64,000 bases of DNA from an uncultured Oribacterium sp. (GTDB taxonomy: Bacteria > Bacillota > Clostridia > Lachnospirales > Lachnospiraceae): positions 1 to 64,000 of the forward strand of contig CALAOB010000084.1 of NCBI GenBank assembly GCA_937927445.1. The letters run 5' to 3'. Below, piece by piece: positions 1 through 8,127 of this stretch. How positions within the stretch are numbered: the stretch's first letter is position 1; every line of letters begins with the position of its first letter. A model generated the notes under the pieces. It was not told the DNA's origin. It saw nothing but the letters and a program-made list of their open reading frames with translations, and did no database searches. The position numbers and the translations under genes are program-made.

Positions 1-1250
1 ATCCCGTAGAGCGGGAAGCGGAAATAATGAAACAGAATCACCGGCAGCGTCAGAAGCTGCAGATAAAAGGAGAGCCACAGGCCCGCGAGCAGCGGATGCT
101 TCGGTGCCGGAAGGGCATGGCTGAGACCGATGGCGAGCACAGCGAGGAAGCTCAGCTGGAAGCCGGCACTGAACAGCATGAACGGCTCCTTCCACAAGAG
201 AAAGAGGGCGGCCGCAGCCATCGCCGTCAGCATATCATAGCTTCGTCCGACGGCCGCGCCGAGGAAGCGGAGAAGCAGCATCAGTACTGCCCGGAGAGCG
301 GAGCCGGAGCAGCCCGTCAGGATCCCGTAGGATACGATCAGAAGGGCCGCGACGATGCCGGATGCAGCCTTGCTTCTGCCGAAGCGCCGCAGCAGTTCAT
401 AAACCCCGAGGCCCAGAATCGACAGATGCAAGCCGGAGACCGCAAGGATATGGGCGATGCCGTTTTCCTGATAGAGGGATCGGATATCTTCATCCATCGC
501 CGATTTGTCTCCCGTCAGCAGCGCGCGGTAAATGCCGGCGTCCTGCGGCGGCAGCAGCTGATCGAGGATATCTCCCATCCGAAGTCGGAGCGACTGCAGC
601 CCTCGCGCAAAGGGTTTCGGATCCCCTCCGATGACCCGGAAGGAGGTCCCGTACATCGAACCATGTACGGATATCGTCCGATAGTACAGACGAAAATCAA
701 ACTGTCCCTCGTTCCGCGCTGCTTCCGCCGGTGATATCTTTCCATAAACTTCGATCTGTTCTCCCGGCAGTGGACGACGTGCGTGCAGAGAATCCTCTGC
801 ATCCAGAAAAACGAGAATCGTCCCGACCGGCTGATCATAGCGTGCCCGCATCGCCGCGGTGGCTGAGACCGGCAGGGTATCCCGCGCACCGTACGCACTC
901 GACAGCAGCGCGTTCCGCACGCGCAGCTTCGCCTTCCCGGCAGCCTCCGTATATTCCTGCACTTCTCCGCGCAGGCACACCTTCATCCCGCTAAAGATAC
1001 GGATCCGCTCCTCCGAACGCTGAAATGCGCGGTCAGACAGCTGGTAGCGCAGACCCCCGGCGAGGAGCAGCACAAATAAGAGTGCAAGTGCACCCTTCCG
1101 TAGCGTTTTCTTTTTGATCCCACGGAAAACGAGGCCTGCGAACAGAATTCCCGCAGCCCCTCTCAGAACGAAACCACATTCCCCGGCAGATACGCACACT
1201 CCAAGTACATACACCACGGCCATCAGAAGAAGCGGTCGTTTCACATTCAT
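1..1250 (-). CDS. comEC: ComEC/Rec2-type DNA uptake channel protein, 3' end beyond the window
   Basis: The reading frame runs from an ATG at 1250 to the left edge, about 416 residues without a stop, so the gene is partial. Several hydrophobic segments occur in the first 60 residues, followed by a soluble domain. The competence-domain hallmark ILAVSGLHLS lies near residue 268 and is followed by membrane helices and the motif SGSALRAVLMLLLR, typical of ComEC. ComEC proteins form the inner-membrane channel through which single-stranded DNA enters during transformation. The C-terminal metallo-beta-lactamase-like domain, if present, lies outside the window. A hairpin at 1267-1298 separates it from degV upstream. 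No other competence gene is visible here, so active competence cannot be concluded. Confidence 0.9.
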   Translation of the reverse strand, partial: MNVKRPLLLMAVVYVLGVCVSAGECGFVLRGAAGILFAGLVFRGIKKKTLRKGALALLFVLLLAGGLRYQLSDRAFQRSEERIRIFSGMKVCLRGEVQEYTEAAGKAKLRVRNALLSSAYGARDTLPVSATAAMRARYDQPVGTILVFLDAEDSLHARRPLPGEQIEVYGKISPAEAARNEGQFDFRLYYRTISVHGSMYGTSFRVIGGDPKPFARGLQSLRLRMGDILDQLLPPQDAGIYRALLTGDKSAMDEDIRSLYQENGIAHILAVSGLHLSILGLGVYELLRRFGRSKAASGIVAALLIVSYGILTGCSGSALRAVLMLLLRFLGAAVGRSYDMLTAMAAAALFLLWKEPFMLFSAGFQLSFLAVLAIGLSHALPAPKHPLLAGLWLSFYLQLLTLPVILFHYFRFPLYG

Positions 1251-1266
1251 AAGAACATCATAACAG

Positions 1267-1298
1267 AAGAGGCCGGACCCATCAAGGCCCGGCCTCTT
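1267..1298 (-). terminator. Hairpin between degV and comEC
   Basis: Near-perfect stem of about 13 bp (AAGAGGCCGG on one arm, CCGGCCTCTT on the other) with a 5-nt loop, between the degV stop and the comEC start. The following T-run is poor on the minus strand, so termination may be partial. Confidence 0.5.
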
Positions 1299-1400
1299 GC
1301 ATTTTGATGATATTTTTTCGGATGCATCTACATTTCTGTCGAAGCCACGCTGCACACTTCACTGCGATATCTCGACATGCGCTATACAGACGGTCTCGTC

Positions 1401-2294
1401 TTACGCTTCGATAAGCTCGACCGGACGTTCGATCACGGCTGCACCCAGTCCGTCCTGGCCGATGTGGCAGGAAATCAGCAGCGACAGCGGTCGAACGACG
1501 ATCTCCGGATTCAGTCGGTCCGAAAAGGCTTCCTTCAGCTCCTCTGCGAAATCGGCCGCCTGCTCCGGATTATCCGTATAGGCGATCGCGACATAGCAGT
1601 TCTTCATCTCCGGATCGCCGAGACGACCTTCCAGCTCGCTCTTCAGTCCCTTGATGATGGCATCCTTCACCTGGCGGGTCGTCCGCACCTTCGTGTAGGA
1701 ATCGAGCTTTCCGCCGTTGGTGATGCCGAGCACCGGCTTGATATGAAGCAGCGTGCCGATGGCAGCAGCCACCGGTGTGATGCGTCCACCCTTCTTCAGG
1801 TACTTCAGTGTATCCACACCGATATAGATCTGGTTCTGTTCCGCATCACGGTTCAGGATATCGCAGATCTGCTGTCCATCATAGCCACGTGCAGCGAGCT
1901 CCGTCGCGAAGATCGCGACCTGACGCTGTACGACCGATACCCCACGATCGTCCGGTACAAATACACGTCCCTCGTACTTCTCATCCTGGGCCAGCATCAT
2001 CGCCGTCTGTGTCGAGCCGGACAGTCCCGAGCTCAGCGGCACATGCACGATCTGGTCGCAGGTCTCGAGGAGTTCGTCCCAGACCTTCATCACATCCTCC
2101 ATGCTCGGCTGCGATGTCGCGATGTCATGATCATTCTTCAGCTTCTCGAAGAACTCTTCTCTTGTAAGGTTGATGTTTTCGTAATATTCCTGATCATCGA
2201 TCCGAAAAGGCATCGGGACGACACGAATGCCGAGCTCTGCACTCTCCTGTGGTGTGATGCCACTGCCGGAATCAGTTGAAACGCCAACGTTCAT
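1401..2294 (-). CDS. degV: DegV family fatty-acid-binding protein
   Basis: 297 residues, the usual length for the DegV (FakB-like) family. It opens with VGVSTDSGSGITP, where members normally have a TDSxSDL-like loop, and contains TSQPSMEDV and the PLSSGLSGSTQTA motif that contacts the lipid carboxylate. FakB-type DegV proteins hold a fatty acid while the FakA kinase phosphorylates it for phospholipid synthesis. No fakA is in the window. It follows gpmI by 72 nt on the same strand, so they may be cotranscribed; a hairpin follows at 1267-1298. The lipid specificity cannot be read from sequence. Confidence 0.85.
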   Translation of the reverse strand: MNVGVSTDSGSGITPQESAELGIRVVPMPFRIDDQEYYENINLTREEFFEKLKNDHDIATSQPSMEDVMKVWDELLETCDQIVHVPLSSGLSGSTQTAMMLAQDEKYEGRVFVPDDRGVSVVQRQVAIFATELAARGYDGQQICDILNRDAEQNQIYIGVDTLKYLKKGGRITPVAAAIGTLLHIKPVLGITNGGKLDSYTKVRTTRQVKDAIIKGLKSELEGRLGDPEMKNCYVAIAYTDNPEQAADFAEELKEAFSDRLNPEIVVRPLSLLISCHIGQDGLGAAVIERPVELIEA

Positions 2295-2366
2295 AAATTT
2301 TTTACCTCAAATTCTCTGTACAGTGCCGTGGGGCCGAAGCCGGACGGCACGGCAGCTCAGCAGCTC

Positions 2367-3914
2367 TTACTTTTCAACGATGAGCGACTTACCACTCATC
2401 TCCTCCGGCTGCGGAATCTCCATCATCTGGAGCAGTGTCGGCGCGATGTCGCAGAGTGCGCCACCCTCACGAAGCTTCCAGTCCGGATTCGAATTGATCA
2501 GAATGAACGGAACCGGATTCGTGGTATGTGCGGTCCATGGCTCACCGGTCTCATAGTTGATCATCATATCGGCATTACCATGATCAGCGACGATCATCAT
2601 CTGCCCACCGACCTCCTTGATGGCATCGACAACCTCTCCGACTGCATGATCCACCACCTCGATGGCCTTCACAGCCGCTGGAATCACACCGGTATGGCCG
2701 ACCATATCCGGGTTTGCGAAGTTTGCGATGATCATGTCATACTTTCCGGACTTAATCGCCTCCACCAGCTTCTCACACACCTCCGGGCAGGACATCTGCG
2801 GCTTCAGATCGTAGGTCGGTACATCCTTCGGAGACGGAACGAGGATACGATCCTCACCGGCATTCGGCTCCTCTACGCCACCGTTAAAGAAGAAGGTAAC
2901 GTGTGCATACTTCTCGGTCTCTGCGATACGGAGCTGCTTTAAACCAAGCGATGCCACATACTCGCCGAGGGTCTTCGTGATACTCTGCTTCGGGAACGCG
3001 ATCCGCTTGTTCGGGATGGTCGCATCATAATCCGTGAAGCATACGAAGGTGGTATCGAGACGCTTTCCTCTCTCGAAGAAACCGAACTCATCATCACAGA
3101 AGCAGTGGGTCATCTCACGTGCACGGTCCGGACGGAAGTTGAAGAAGATGCAGGAATCGCCATCCTGAATCAGGTGTCTCGGAGCGCCCTCCTTCTCGAT
3201 GACGCAAGGTACGACAAACTCATCGTATACCTTCTCATCATAGGAGCTCTGCATCGCCTCGGATACGGACGCGAAGTGATTACCGACACCCTTCGTCATC
3301 GCATCGTATGCCTTCTCGACACGATCGTAGTTCTTATCACGATCCATCGCATAGTAACGGCCGGAAATCATCGCGATCTCGCCGACACCGAGTTCTGCCA
3401 TCTTCGCCTCGACCTCCTCGAGGAACGCCTTACCGGAATCTGGTGGTGTATCACGACCGTCGAGGAAGGCATAGAGATATACCTTCGTTAAGCCATGACG
3501 CTTCGCAAGCTCGAGAAGGCCGAAGATATGCTCGAGGTGAGAATGTACACCGCCGTTCGAAACAAGGCCCATCAGGTTCAGTGCGGAGTTATTCTTCTTA
3601 CAGTTTTCAACCGCTGCCACGAGCTCTGCATTCGTAAAGAAATCGCCATCCTGGATGGACTTCGTGATTCTCGTGAGATCCTGGTAAACGATGCGGCCGG
3701 CACCCATATTCATGTGGCCTACCTCGGAGTTACCCATCTGACCGTCCGGAAGACCTACATACAGTCCGGAAGCCTGACCCTCTACGAACGGATACTCCTT
3801 CTCAAGTCGATCCATCACCGGTGTCTCCGCCATCGCAATCGCATTTCCCTCTGGATTCGGATTGATACCATATCCATCAAGAATCATCAGTAAAACTGGT
3901 TTCTTCTCTGTCAT
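2367..3914 (-). CDS. gpmI: 2,3-bisphosphoglycerate-independent phosphoglycerate mutase
   Basis: 515 residues, normal for the alkaline-phosphatase-superfamily mutase that interconverts 3- and 2-phosphoglycerate in glycolysis. Visible motifs are LMILDGYG at the N-terminus (metal Asp), GQMGNSEVGHMNMGAGR with the catalytic serine, DGRDTPP, FNFRPDRAR and VADHGNADM (metal ligands). I chose the ATG at 3914 rather than the in-frame GTG at 3923, because AGAAGG lies 9 nt before the ATG. It stands apart from the gap-pgk-tpiA block and is followed by degV. A terminator for the upstream rubrerythrin separates the two units. Confidence 0.97.
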   Translation of the reverse strand: MTEKKPVLLMILDGYGINPNPEGNAIAMAETPVMDRLEKEYPFVEGQASGLYVGLPDGQMGNSEVGHMNMGAGRIVYQDLTRITKSIQDGDFFTNAELVAAVENCKKNNSALNLMGLVSNGGVHSHLEHIFGLLELAKRHGLTKVYLYAFLDGRDTPPDSGKAFLEEVEAKMAELGVGEIAMISGRYYAMDRDKNYDRVEKAYDAMTKGVGNHFASVSEAMQSSYDEKVYDEFVVPCVIEKEGAPRHLIQDGDSCIFFNFRPDRAREMTHCFCDDEFGFFERGKRLDTTFVCFTDYDATIPNKRIAFPKQSITKTLGEYVASLGLKQLRIAETEKYAHVTFFFNGGVEEPNAGEDRILVPSPKDVPTYDLKPQMSCPEVCEKLVEAIKSGKYDMIIANFANPDMVGHTGVIPAAVKAIEVVDHAVGEVVDAIKEVGGQMMIVADHGNADMMINYETGEPWTAHTTNPVPFILINSNPDWKLREGGALCDIAPTLLQMMEIPQPEEMSGKSLIVEK

Positions 3915-4012
3915 AACTGCCACCTTCTATTTCTATCCTTCAACATCAACACGGGGTTTCAATGACGCTTAAAAATGAAGCTTTTAAGCCATAATCGTTT
4001 GTAGTTTATACC

Positions 4013-4048
4013 AAAAGGAGGGCATCGTCAACGACTCAGCCCTCCCTT
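4013..4048 (-). terminator. Rho-independent terminator after rubrerythrin
   Basis: On the minus strand GGGAGGGC and GCCCTCC form a stem followed by TTTT, about 50 nt past the rubrerythrin stop and before gpmI. Confidence 0.75.
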
Positions 4049-4094
4049 TGTTAAAAAATATACAATACCATTTCACGTGGTTTTTATTACTATA

Positions 4095-4643
4095 TTAACC
4101 GAAGTATCTCTTGAGGAGACCGGCAAATGCCTTACCGTGTCTCGCCTCGTCACGTGCCATCTCATGAACGGTATCATGGATTGCATCGAGGTTCAGCTCC
4201 TTCGCGCGCTTCGCAAGGTCTACCTTACCAGCGGTTGCGCCGTTCTCTGCAGCGACACGTACGGTGAGGTTCTCCTTGGTGGACGGGGAAACGACCTCGC
4301 CGAGAAGCTCTGCGAACTTCGCTGCGTGCTCAGCCTCTTCAAATGCAGCGGTCTTGTAGTACTCGCCGATCTCCGGGTAACCCTCACGGAATGCCGCTCT
4401 GGACATCGCAAGATACATACCGACCTCGGTGCACTCGCCCTCGAAGTTTGCACGCAGATCCGCCTTGATATCCTCGCGGACATCACTTGCCACACCGATC
4501 ACATGCTCTGCAGCCCAGGTCATCTCCTCTTCCTGCTCTACGAACTTATCTGCCGGAACATGGCATACCGGACACTCCTCTGGCGGAACCTCTCCCTTAT
4601 AAACATAACCACATACGGAACATACCCAAGTCTTTACCTTCAT
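4095..4643 (-). CDS. Reverse-type rubrerythrin (peroxide/oxygen reductase)
   Basis: 182 residues. The rubredoxin domain comes first (Cys8, Cys11, Cys24 and Cys27 in CSVCG and CPVC pairs) and the ferritin-like diiron domain follows, with ligand helices [25 protein letters not shown] and [12 protein letters not shown]. This domain order is the reverse of classical rubrerythrin and is typical of clostridial reverse rubrerythrins, which reduce hydrogen peroxide and oxygen with electrons from NADH-dependent partners. A good AAAGGAGA ribosome site precedes the ATG. It lies directly downstream of a PerR-like repressor on the same strand, so peroxide-responsive expression is likely. A terminator follows at 4013-4048. 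Confidence 0.93.
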   Translation of the reverse strand: MKVKTWVCSVCGYVYKGEVPPEECPVCHVPADKFVEQEEEMTWAAEHVIGVASDVREDIKADLRANFEGECTEVGMYLAMSRAAFREGYPEIGEYYKTAAFEEAEHAAKFAELLGEVVSPSTKENLTVRVAAENGATAGKVDLAKRAKELNLDAIHDTVHEMARDEARHGKAFAGLLKRYFG

Positions 4644-4658
4644 AATTCATTCTCCTTT

Positions 4659-4748
4659 TTAAATGAGCAGCTTCTGCTGCATAATTTTTACGTTTATCCG
4701 TTCTAACTCCATTCGCTGCCGTTGCGCGCGGACACCGGTCACTTCCAT
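4659..4748 (-). CDS. Possible 29-residue small protein between perR and rubrerythrin
   Basis: A short frame beginning with ATG at 4748, preceded by GAGG at 5 nt, encodes a charged, helix-like peptide starting MEVTGVRAQRQRMELERINV and ending at a TAA just before the rubrerythrin ribosome site. It fills most of the perR-rubrerythrin gap. I do not recognise it. It could be chance, or a translated leader coupling the two genes. Confidence 0.3.
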   Translation of the reverse strand: MEVTGVRAQRQRMELERINVKIMQQKLLI

Positions 4749-4773
4749 CGTGTCCTCATCTCTTCGCGCCGAA

Positions 4774-5202
4774 TCATCCGAGCGTCTCAGCCGCAGATTC
4801 CTCTGCTTCACCCTGCAACACATCTCCTGCTGTACAGCAGCGCTCACAGATCCCATGAAATACCAGATCATGGCCGGTGACGATCCCCGGTACATGCCGT
4901 GCTGCCTCTTCATCCAGTGTCTCTGCTTCCGGCATCGGTACATCGAAGACGCCGCCGCAGCGGTCACACACGAAGTGCACATGCTTTTCTGCATTCGGAT
5001 CGAAATGATCCGCACCGGATACGAAGCTCAGCTTTTGAATCGTACCGTTCTTCGCAAGAAGCTTCAGATTACGGTAGACGGTCGCCAGGCTGATGTTCGG
5101 ATCCCGATCACGAAGCTCTGCAAAAATCACATCCGCCGTCGGATGATCATTATGCCCGCTTAGCTGATCGAGGACTTCCTCGCGCTGTCTTGAATAATTC
5201 AT
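4774..5202 (-). CDS. perR: Fur family peroxide-responsive repressor (PerR-like)
   Basis: 142 residues from the ATG at 5202, which has AGGAGT 4 nt upstream; an earlier in-frame start at 5232 has no such site. A winged helix (DPNISLATVYRNLKLL) is followed by the regulatory metal site: His20, Asp68, His74, His76 and Asp87. These line up with the PerR set in B. subtilis, where oxidation of two of the histidines releases DNA. Structural zinc cysteines are CDRC (79/82) and CERC (119/122). The Asp87 position, the nearby dyads and the rubrerythrin neighbour favour PerR over Fur or Zur. The promoter at 5255-5283 is bracketed by two Per/Fur-like dyads, suggesting autoregulation. Confidence 0.85.
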   Translation of the reverse strand: MNYSRQREEVLDQLSGHNDHPTADVIFAELRDRDPNISLATVYRNLKLLAKNGTIQKLSFVSGADHFDPNAEKHVHFVCDRCGGVFDVPMPEAETLDEEAARHVPGIVTGHDLVFHGICERCCTAGDVLQGEAEESAAETLG

Positions 5203-5225
5203 CGTGACTCCTAACAGTGAATTCA

Positions 5226-5309
5226 AAATCAATAACTATTATTGATTTATCTGTATCTTACTCCTTTCAAACGGATTCGTCAAGCAAAATCGATAATTAT
5301 TTTCAATTT
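5226..5309 (-). promoter_or_regulatory. perR promoter with two Per/Fur-box-like dyads
   Basis: On the minus strand TTGACG (5278-5283) and TAAGAT (5255-5260) are 17 nt apart. Immediately downstream, 5226-5248 is a perfect 10-3-10 inverted repeat (AAATCAATAA cta TTATTGATTT). Upstream of the -35, 5287-5309 is an imperfect copy with 8 of 10 pairs. Both resemble AT-rich Per/Fur boxes. The downstream dyad would block the transcription start. Confidence 0.7.
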
Positions 5310-5341
5310 ATTTCACAGTGGCTTTTTCCTCCCCACCGTCT

Positions 5342-5347
5342 TATAAT
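5342..5347 (+). promoter_or_regulatory. Possible -10 box of rfbC
   Basis: A perfect TATAAT lies 60 nt before the rfbC start, but no good -35 is present at the right distance. The call is weak. Confidence 0.3.
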
Positions 5348-5406
5348 AGGAACGACTTCGGTCAGACAAATCGATTCATGCTTATAAAGATGTAAGGAGA
5401 TATATC

Positions 5407-6021
5407 ATGGGACAGATCAAAGTTACCAAGGCACCGATTGAAGGCCTTTATGTCATCGAGCCGAGCGTTCACGGCGACGCACGTGGCTATTTTATGGAAA
5501 CCTATAATCAGAAGGATATGCACGAGGCCGGCCTCGACATGGTCTTCGTTCAGGATAACCAGTCCATGTCTACGAAGGGCGTGCTTCGTGGTCTTCACTT
5601 CCAGAAGCAGTACCCGCAGGGCAAGCTCGTCCGCGTCATCAAGGGCTCTGTATATGATGTCGCCGTCGACCTCCGCGAGGGCAGCCCGACCTACGGTCAG
5701 TATTACGGCGTCGAGCTCACCGAGGAGAACAAGAAGCAGTTCTACATCTCCGAGGGCTTCGCACACGGTTTCCTGGTGCTCTCCGATGTCGCTGAGTTCT
5801 GCTATAAGGTCACCGATTTCTGGCATCCGGGTGACGAGTCCGGTCTCGCATGGAACGATCCGGAGATCAACATCCAGTGGCCTAAGCTTCAGGGCGCCTA
5901 CCCTGGCTCCGCAAGTGCCGAAGGCTACACCCTCGAGGATGGCACACCGCTGAACCTCTCCGATAAGGATCAGAAGTGGCTCGGCCTCAAGGACACCTTC
6001 CACTTCAGCACAGAGAAGTAA
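5407..6021 (+). CDS. rfbC: dTDP-4-dehydrorhamnose 3,5-epimerase
   Basis: 204 residues, matching RmlC. It converts dTDP-4-keto-6-deoxyglucose to dTDP-4-keto-rhamnose for cell-wall or capsule rhamnose. Diagnostic motifs are HGDARGYFMETYN, QDNQSMSTKGVLRGLHFQ with the catalytic histidine, DVAVDLREGSPTYGQ and SEGFAHGFLVLSD. A good AGGAG site lies before the ATG. It is an orphan: no rmlA, rmlB or rmlD is visible nearby, so the other rhamnose genes must be elsewhere. The rluA-like gene starts 45 nt downstream and may be cotranscribed. Confidence 0.95.
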   Translation: MGQIKVTKAPIEGLYVIEPSVHGDARGYFMETYNQKDMHEAGLDMVFVQDNQSMSTKGVLRGLHFQKQYPQGKLVRVIKGSVYDVAVDLREGSPTYGQYYGVELTEENKKQFYISEGFAHGFLVLSDVAEFCYKVTDFWHPGDESGLAWNDPEINIQWPKLQGAYPGSASAEGYTLEDGTPLNLSDKDQKWLGLKDTFHFSTEK

Positions 6022-6066
6022 TATTCGTCCGACTGCGAAGATGCAGTTCCTTATGAAAGTGAGATT

Positions 6067-7362
6067 ATGGCAGAAAACCTGCGACAGATCGACTATATCA
6101 TTCCGGAAAGCTTCCACGGCCACACCGTGGAGGCTTTTCTTCGTTCCGAGGGCTACTCGCGAACGACACTCTACCACCTTCGGAACACCCGTGCGCTCAG
6201 CGCAGAGGAGCACATCACCACCGATGTACCGTCGGCCAATGCCGGTGTCCAGACCACCTGCACCTCCGCAGCCGGCATTGGCCACACAACAGAAACGGAG
6301 CCCGGTAGCATCGACGGGCTCGTTCTAAACGGGCACCGGAGCTATCTGAAGGAGGTTCTCAGCACCGGCGACCGGCTGCGCTGCAACATCCTCGAGACCG
6401 AGGACAGCCCGAATGTCGTCGAGACAGAGATCCCGCTGTCCATCGTCTATGAGGACGAGGATCTCCTGGTCATCGACAAACCGGCCGGGCTCCCGATTCA
6501 TCCGTCGATGGGGCACTATGCGTACACACTCGGCAATGCACTCTGCTGGTACACGCATCACGTCCTTGGCTACGAACATTATGTGAACCGTATCGTGAAT
6601 CGCCTCGACCGCGACACGAGCGGCCTGCTGATCGCCGCGAAAAACATGCACGCAGCAGCCCGTCTCGGCGATATGATCCGAGCGCATGCGATCCAGCGCG
6701 AGTACCTCGCCATCGCCTCCGGAGATGTGCGGGACCTCTTCCGATGTGCTGGCACAGCTGCTTCGAAGGAATGCACTGTGTCCCGCTGCATGCACGCTGA
6801 CCAGTGCGAAACGCGCCCAGTTAAAGAATGCCCTCAGGATAGCATCCGCACACCTGACAGCACCTCTCTTCTGAGTGGACTCTATCTGAGCCGTTCTGCG
6901 GATCCGGCCTATGCACGTGCCCGCCTGCAGAACCTGGACGGAAGCTTTCCGGACTCCCTCGCGGACATCCCGGCGCTGCGCGATCCGGCAGATTCTGTCC
7001 TCGGCCTGCACTTCACCGTCAATGCGCCGATCGGTCGGAAGGAGGATTCCGTCATCGAGCGTTGCATCGACTACACGAAGGGCGACTACGCCGTCACGCA
7101 TGGCCTGTTGCTTTCCTATAATAAGGAAAAAGACCTGAGTCTCCTGCGCCTGAAACTCGAAACCGGACGTACGCACCAAATTCGTGTGCATATGCAGTAC
7201 CTCGGGCACCCGCTCCCGGGTGATTTTCTCTATCATCCGGATGCGCGTTTCATCACCCGGCAGCCACTCCACTCCTGGCGCCTCCGTTTCCGGCACCCGA
7301 TCAGCGGAAAGCTGCTCGAACTGACCGCGCCGCTCCCGGAGGACATGCTACGACTGATATAG
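6067..7362 (+). CDS. RluA-family pseudouridine synthase with large insertions
   Basis: 431 residues, against about 300 for most RluD/RluA-like enzymes, which isomerise uridines in 23S rRNA or tRNA. The N-terminus resembles an S4 RNA-binding domain. The catalytic block is IVYEDEDLLVIDKPAGLPIHP then VNRLDRDTSGLLIA, with Asp181 as the catalytic residue, and the C-terminal LETGRTHQIRVHMQYLGHPLPGD is intact. Extra sequence sits at about residues 45-85 in the S4 region, and about residues 218-318 between the two halves of the catalytic domain. The larger insert is rich in Cys, Ser and Arg and looks unstructured. The 3' end overlaps the convergent sirtuin gene by 15 nt. Its RNA target cannot be assigned. 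Confidence 0.9.
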   Translation: MAENLRQIDYIIPESFHGHTVEAFLRSEGYSRTTLYHLRNTRALSAEEHITTDVPSANAGVQTTCTSAAGIGHTTETEPGSIDGLVLNGHRSYLKEVLSTGDRLRCNILETEDSPNVVETEIPLSIVYEDEDLLVIDKPAGLPIHPSMGHYAYTLGNALCWYTHHVLGYEHYVNRIVNRLDRDTSGLLIAAKNMHAAARLGDMIRAHAIQREYLAIASGDVRDLFRCAGTAASKECTVSRCMHADQCETRPVKECPQDSIRTPDSTSLLSGLYLSRSADPAYARARLQNLDGSFPDSLADIPALRDPADSVLGLHFTVNAPIGRKEDSVIERCIDYTKGDYAVTHGLLLSYNKEKDLSLLRLKLETGRTHQIRVHMQYLGHPLPGDFLYHPDARFITRQPLHSWRLRFRHPISGKLLELTAPLPEDMLRLI

Positions 7363-8112
7363 CCCCTGCAGCTCCGCCAGCCGCGTAAACACTTCGCCGA
7401 TCTTATCCTGGATCAGCAGGGTATCGGCACGCATCCGCACGGAAAGCGCATCGCGGTTGATGATGACGAGATACTTTCCCCGGAAGTACTGGATATAGGA
7501 GGCCGCCGGATAAACCGTGAGCGAGGTTCCACCGATGATCAGCATATCGGCTTCAGAGATAGCGTAAATCGCGCCACGTACGGCATCCTCCGGAAGGCTC
7601 TCCTCGTAGAGGGTGATGTCCGGACGGATCACGCCACCGCAGCTGCAGTGTGGAATCGGCTCCTTCGATTCGAAAATGTAGTCCGAAGGATAGGTCTTCC
7701 CACAGCGCATACAGTAGTTCCGAAGTGCGCTGCCATGAATTTCATACACGCACCGGCTGCCCGCCTTCTGGTGCAGTCCATCGATGTTCTGGGTCACGAT
7801 GGCCTTCAGCTTTCCCGTCTTTTCGAGCGCCGCGAGATACTTATGTGCCGCGTTCGGCTGCACCGCCCGCGTATCCATCTTCTGCCGGTGAAACTCAAAG
7901 TACACCTTCGGCTCATTCACGAGACAGCTGTGGCTCAGAAGATACTCCGGCGGATACTGATCGAAGCGCACATCATGCTGGTTGTAGAGGCCATCCTTGC
8001 TTCGAAAATCCGGCACACCACTCTCCGTCGACACCCCCGCACCGCCGAAAAACACGACGCTCTTCGAAGCATCCATCCATTCCTTCAGTTTCTCCATCTT
8101 TTCTTCATCCAT
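7348..8112 (-). CDS. NAD-dependent protein deacylase, sirtuin family
   Basis: 254 residues. Sir2 motifs are complete: GGAGVSTESGVPDFRS for NAD binding, TQNIDGLHQKAG, the catalytic histidine in EIHGSAL, four zinc cysteines in CMRCGKTYP and CSCGG, and IGGTSLTVYPAAS near the end. It removes acyl groups from protein lysines using NAD. I prefer the ATG at 8112, 11 nt after AAGGAG, over an in-frame GTG at 8124 that touches the ribosome site. It begins 15 nt past the stop of the folate cyclo-ligase gene, so the two form an operon. The 3' end overlaps rluA-like tail to tail. Confidence 0.94.
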   Translation of the reverse strand: MDEEKMEKLKEWMDASKSVVFFGGAGVSTESGVPDFRSKDGLYNQHDVRFDQYPPEYLLSHSCLVNEPKVYFEFHRQKMDTRAVQPNAAHKYLAALEKTGKLKAIVTQNIDGLHQKAGSRCVYEIHGSALRNYCMRCGKTYPSDYIFESKEPIPHCSCGGVIRPDITLYEESLPEDAVRGAIYAISEADMLIIGGTSLTVYPAASYIQYFRGKYLVIINRDALSVRMRADTLLIQDKIGEVFTRLAELQGLYQS

Positions 8113-8127
8113 CGTAATACACACTCC

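Noticed and set aside
27..734. Plus-strand frame at the left edge
   Set aside because: Antisense to comEC, whose motif ILAVSGLHLS is unmistakable in the minus frame.
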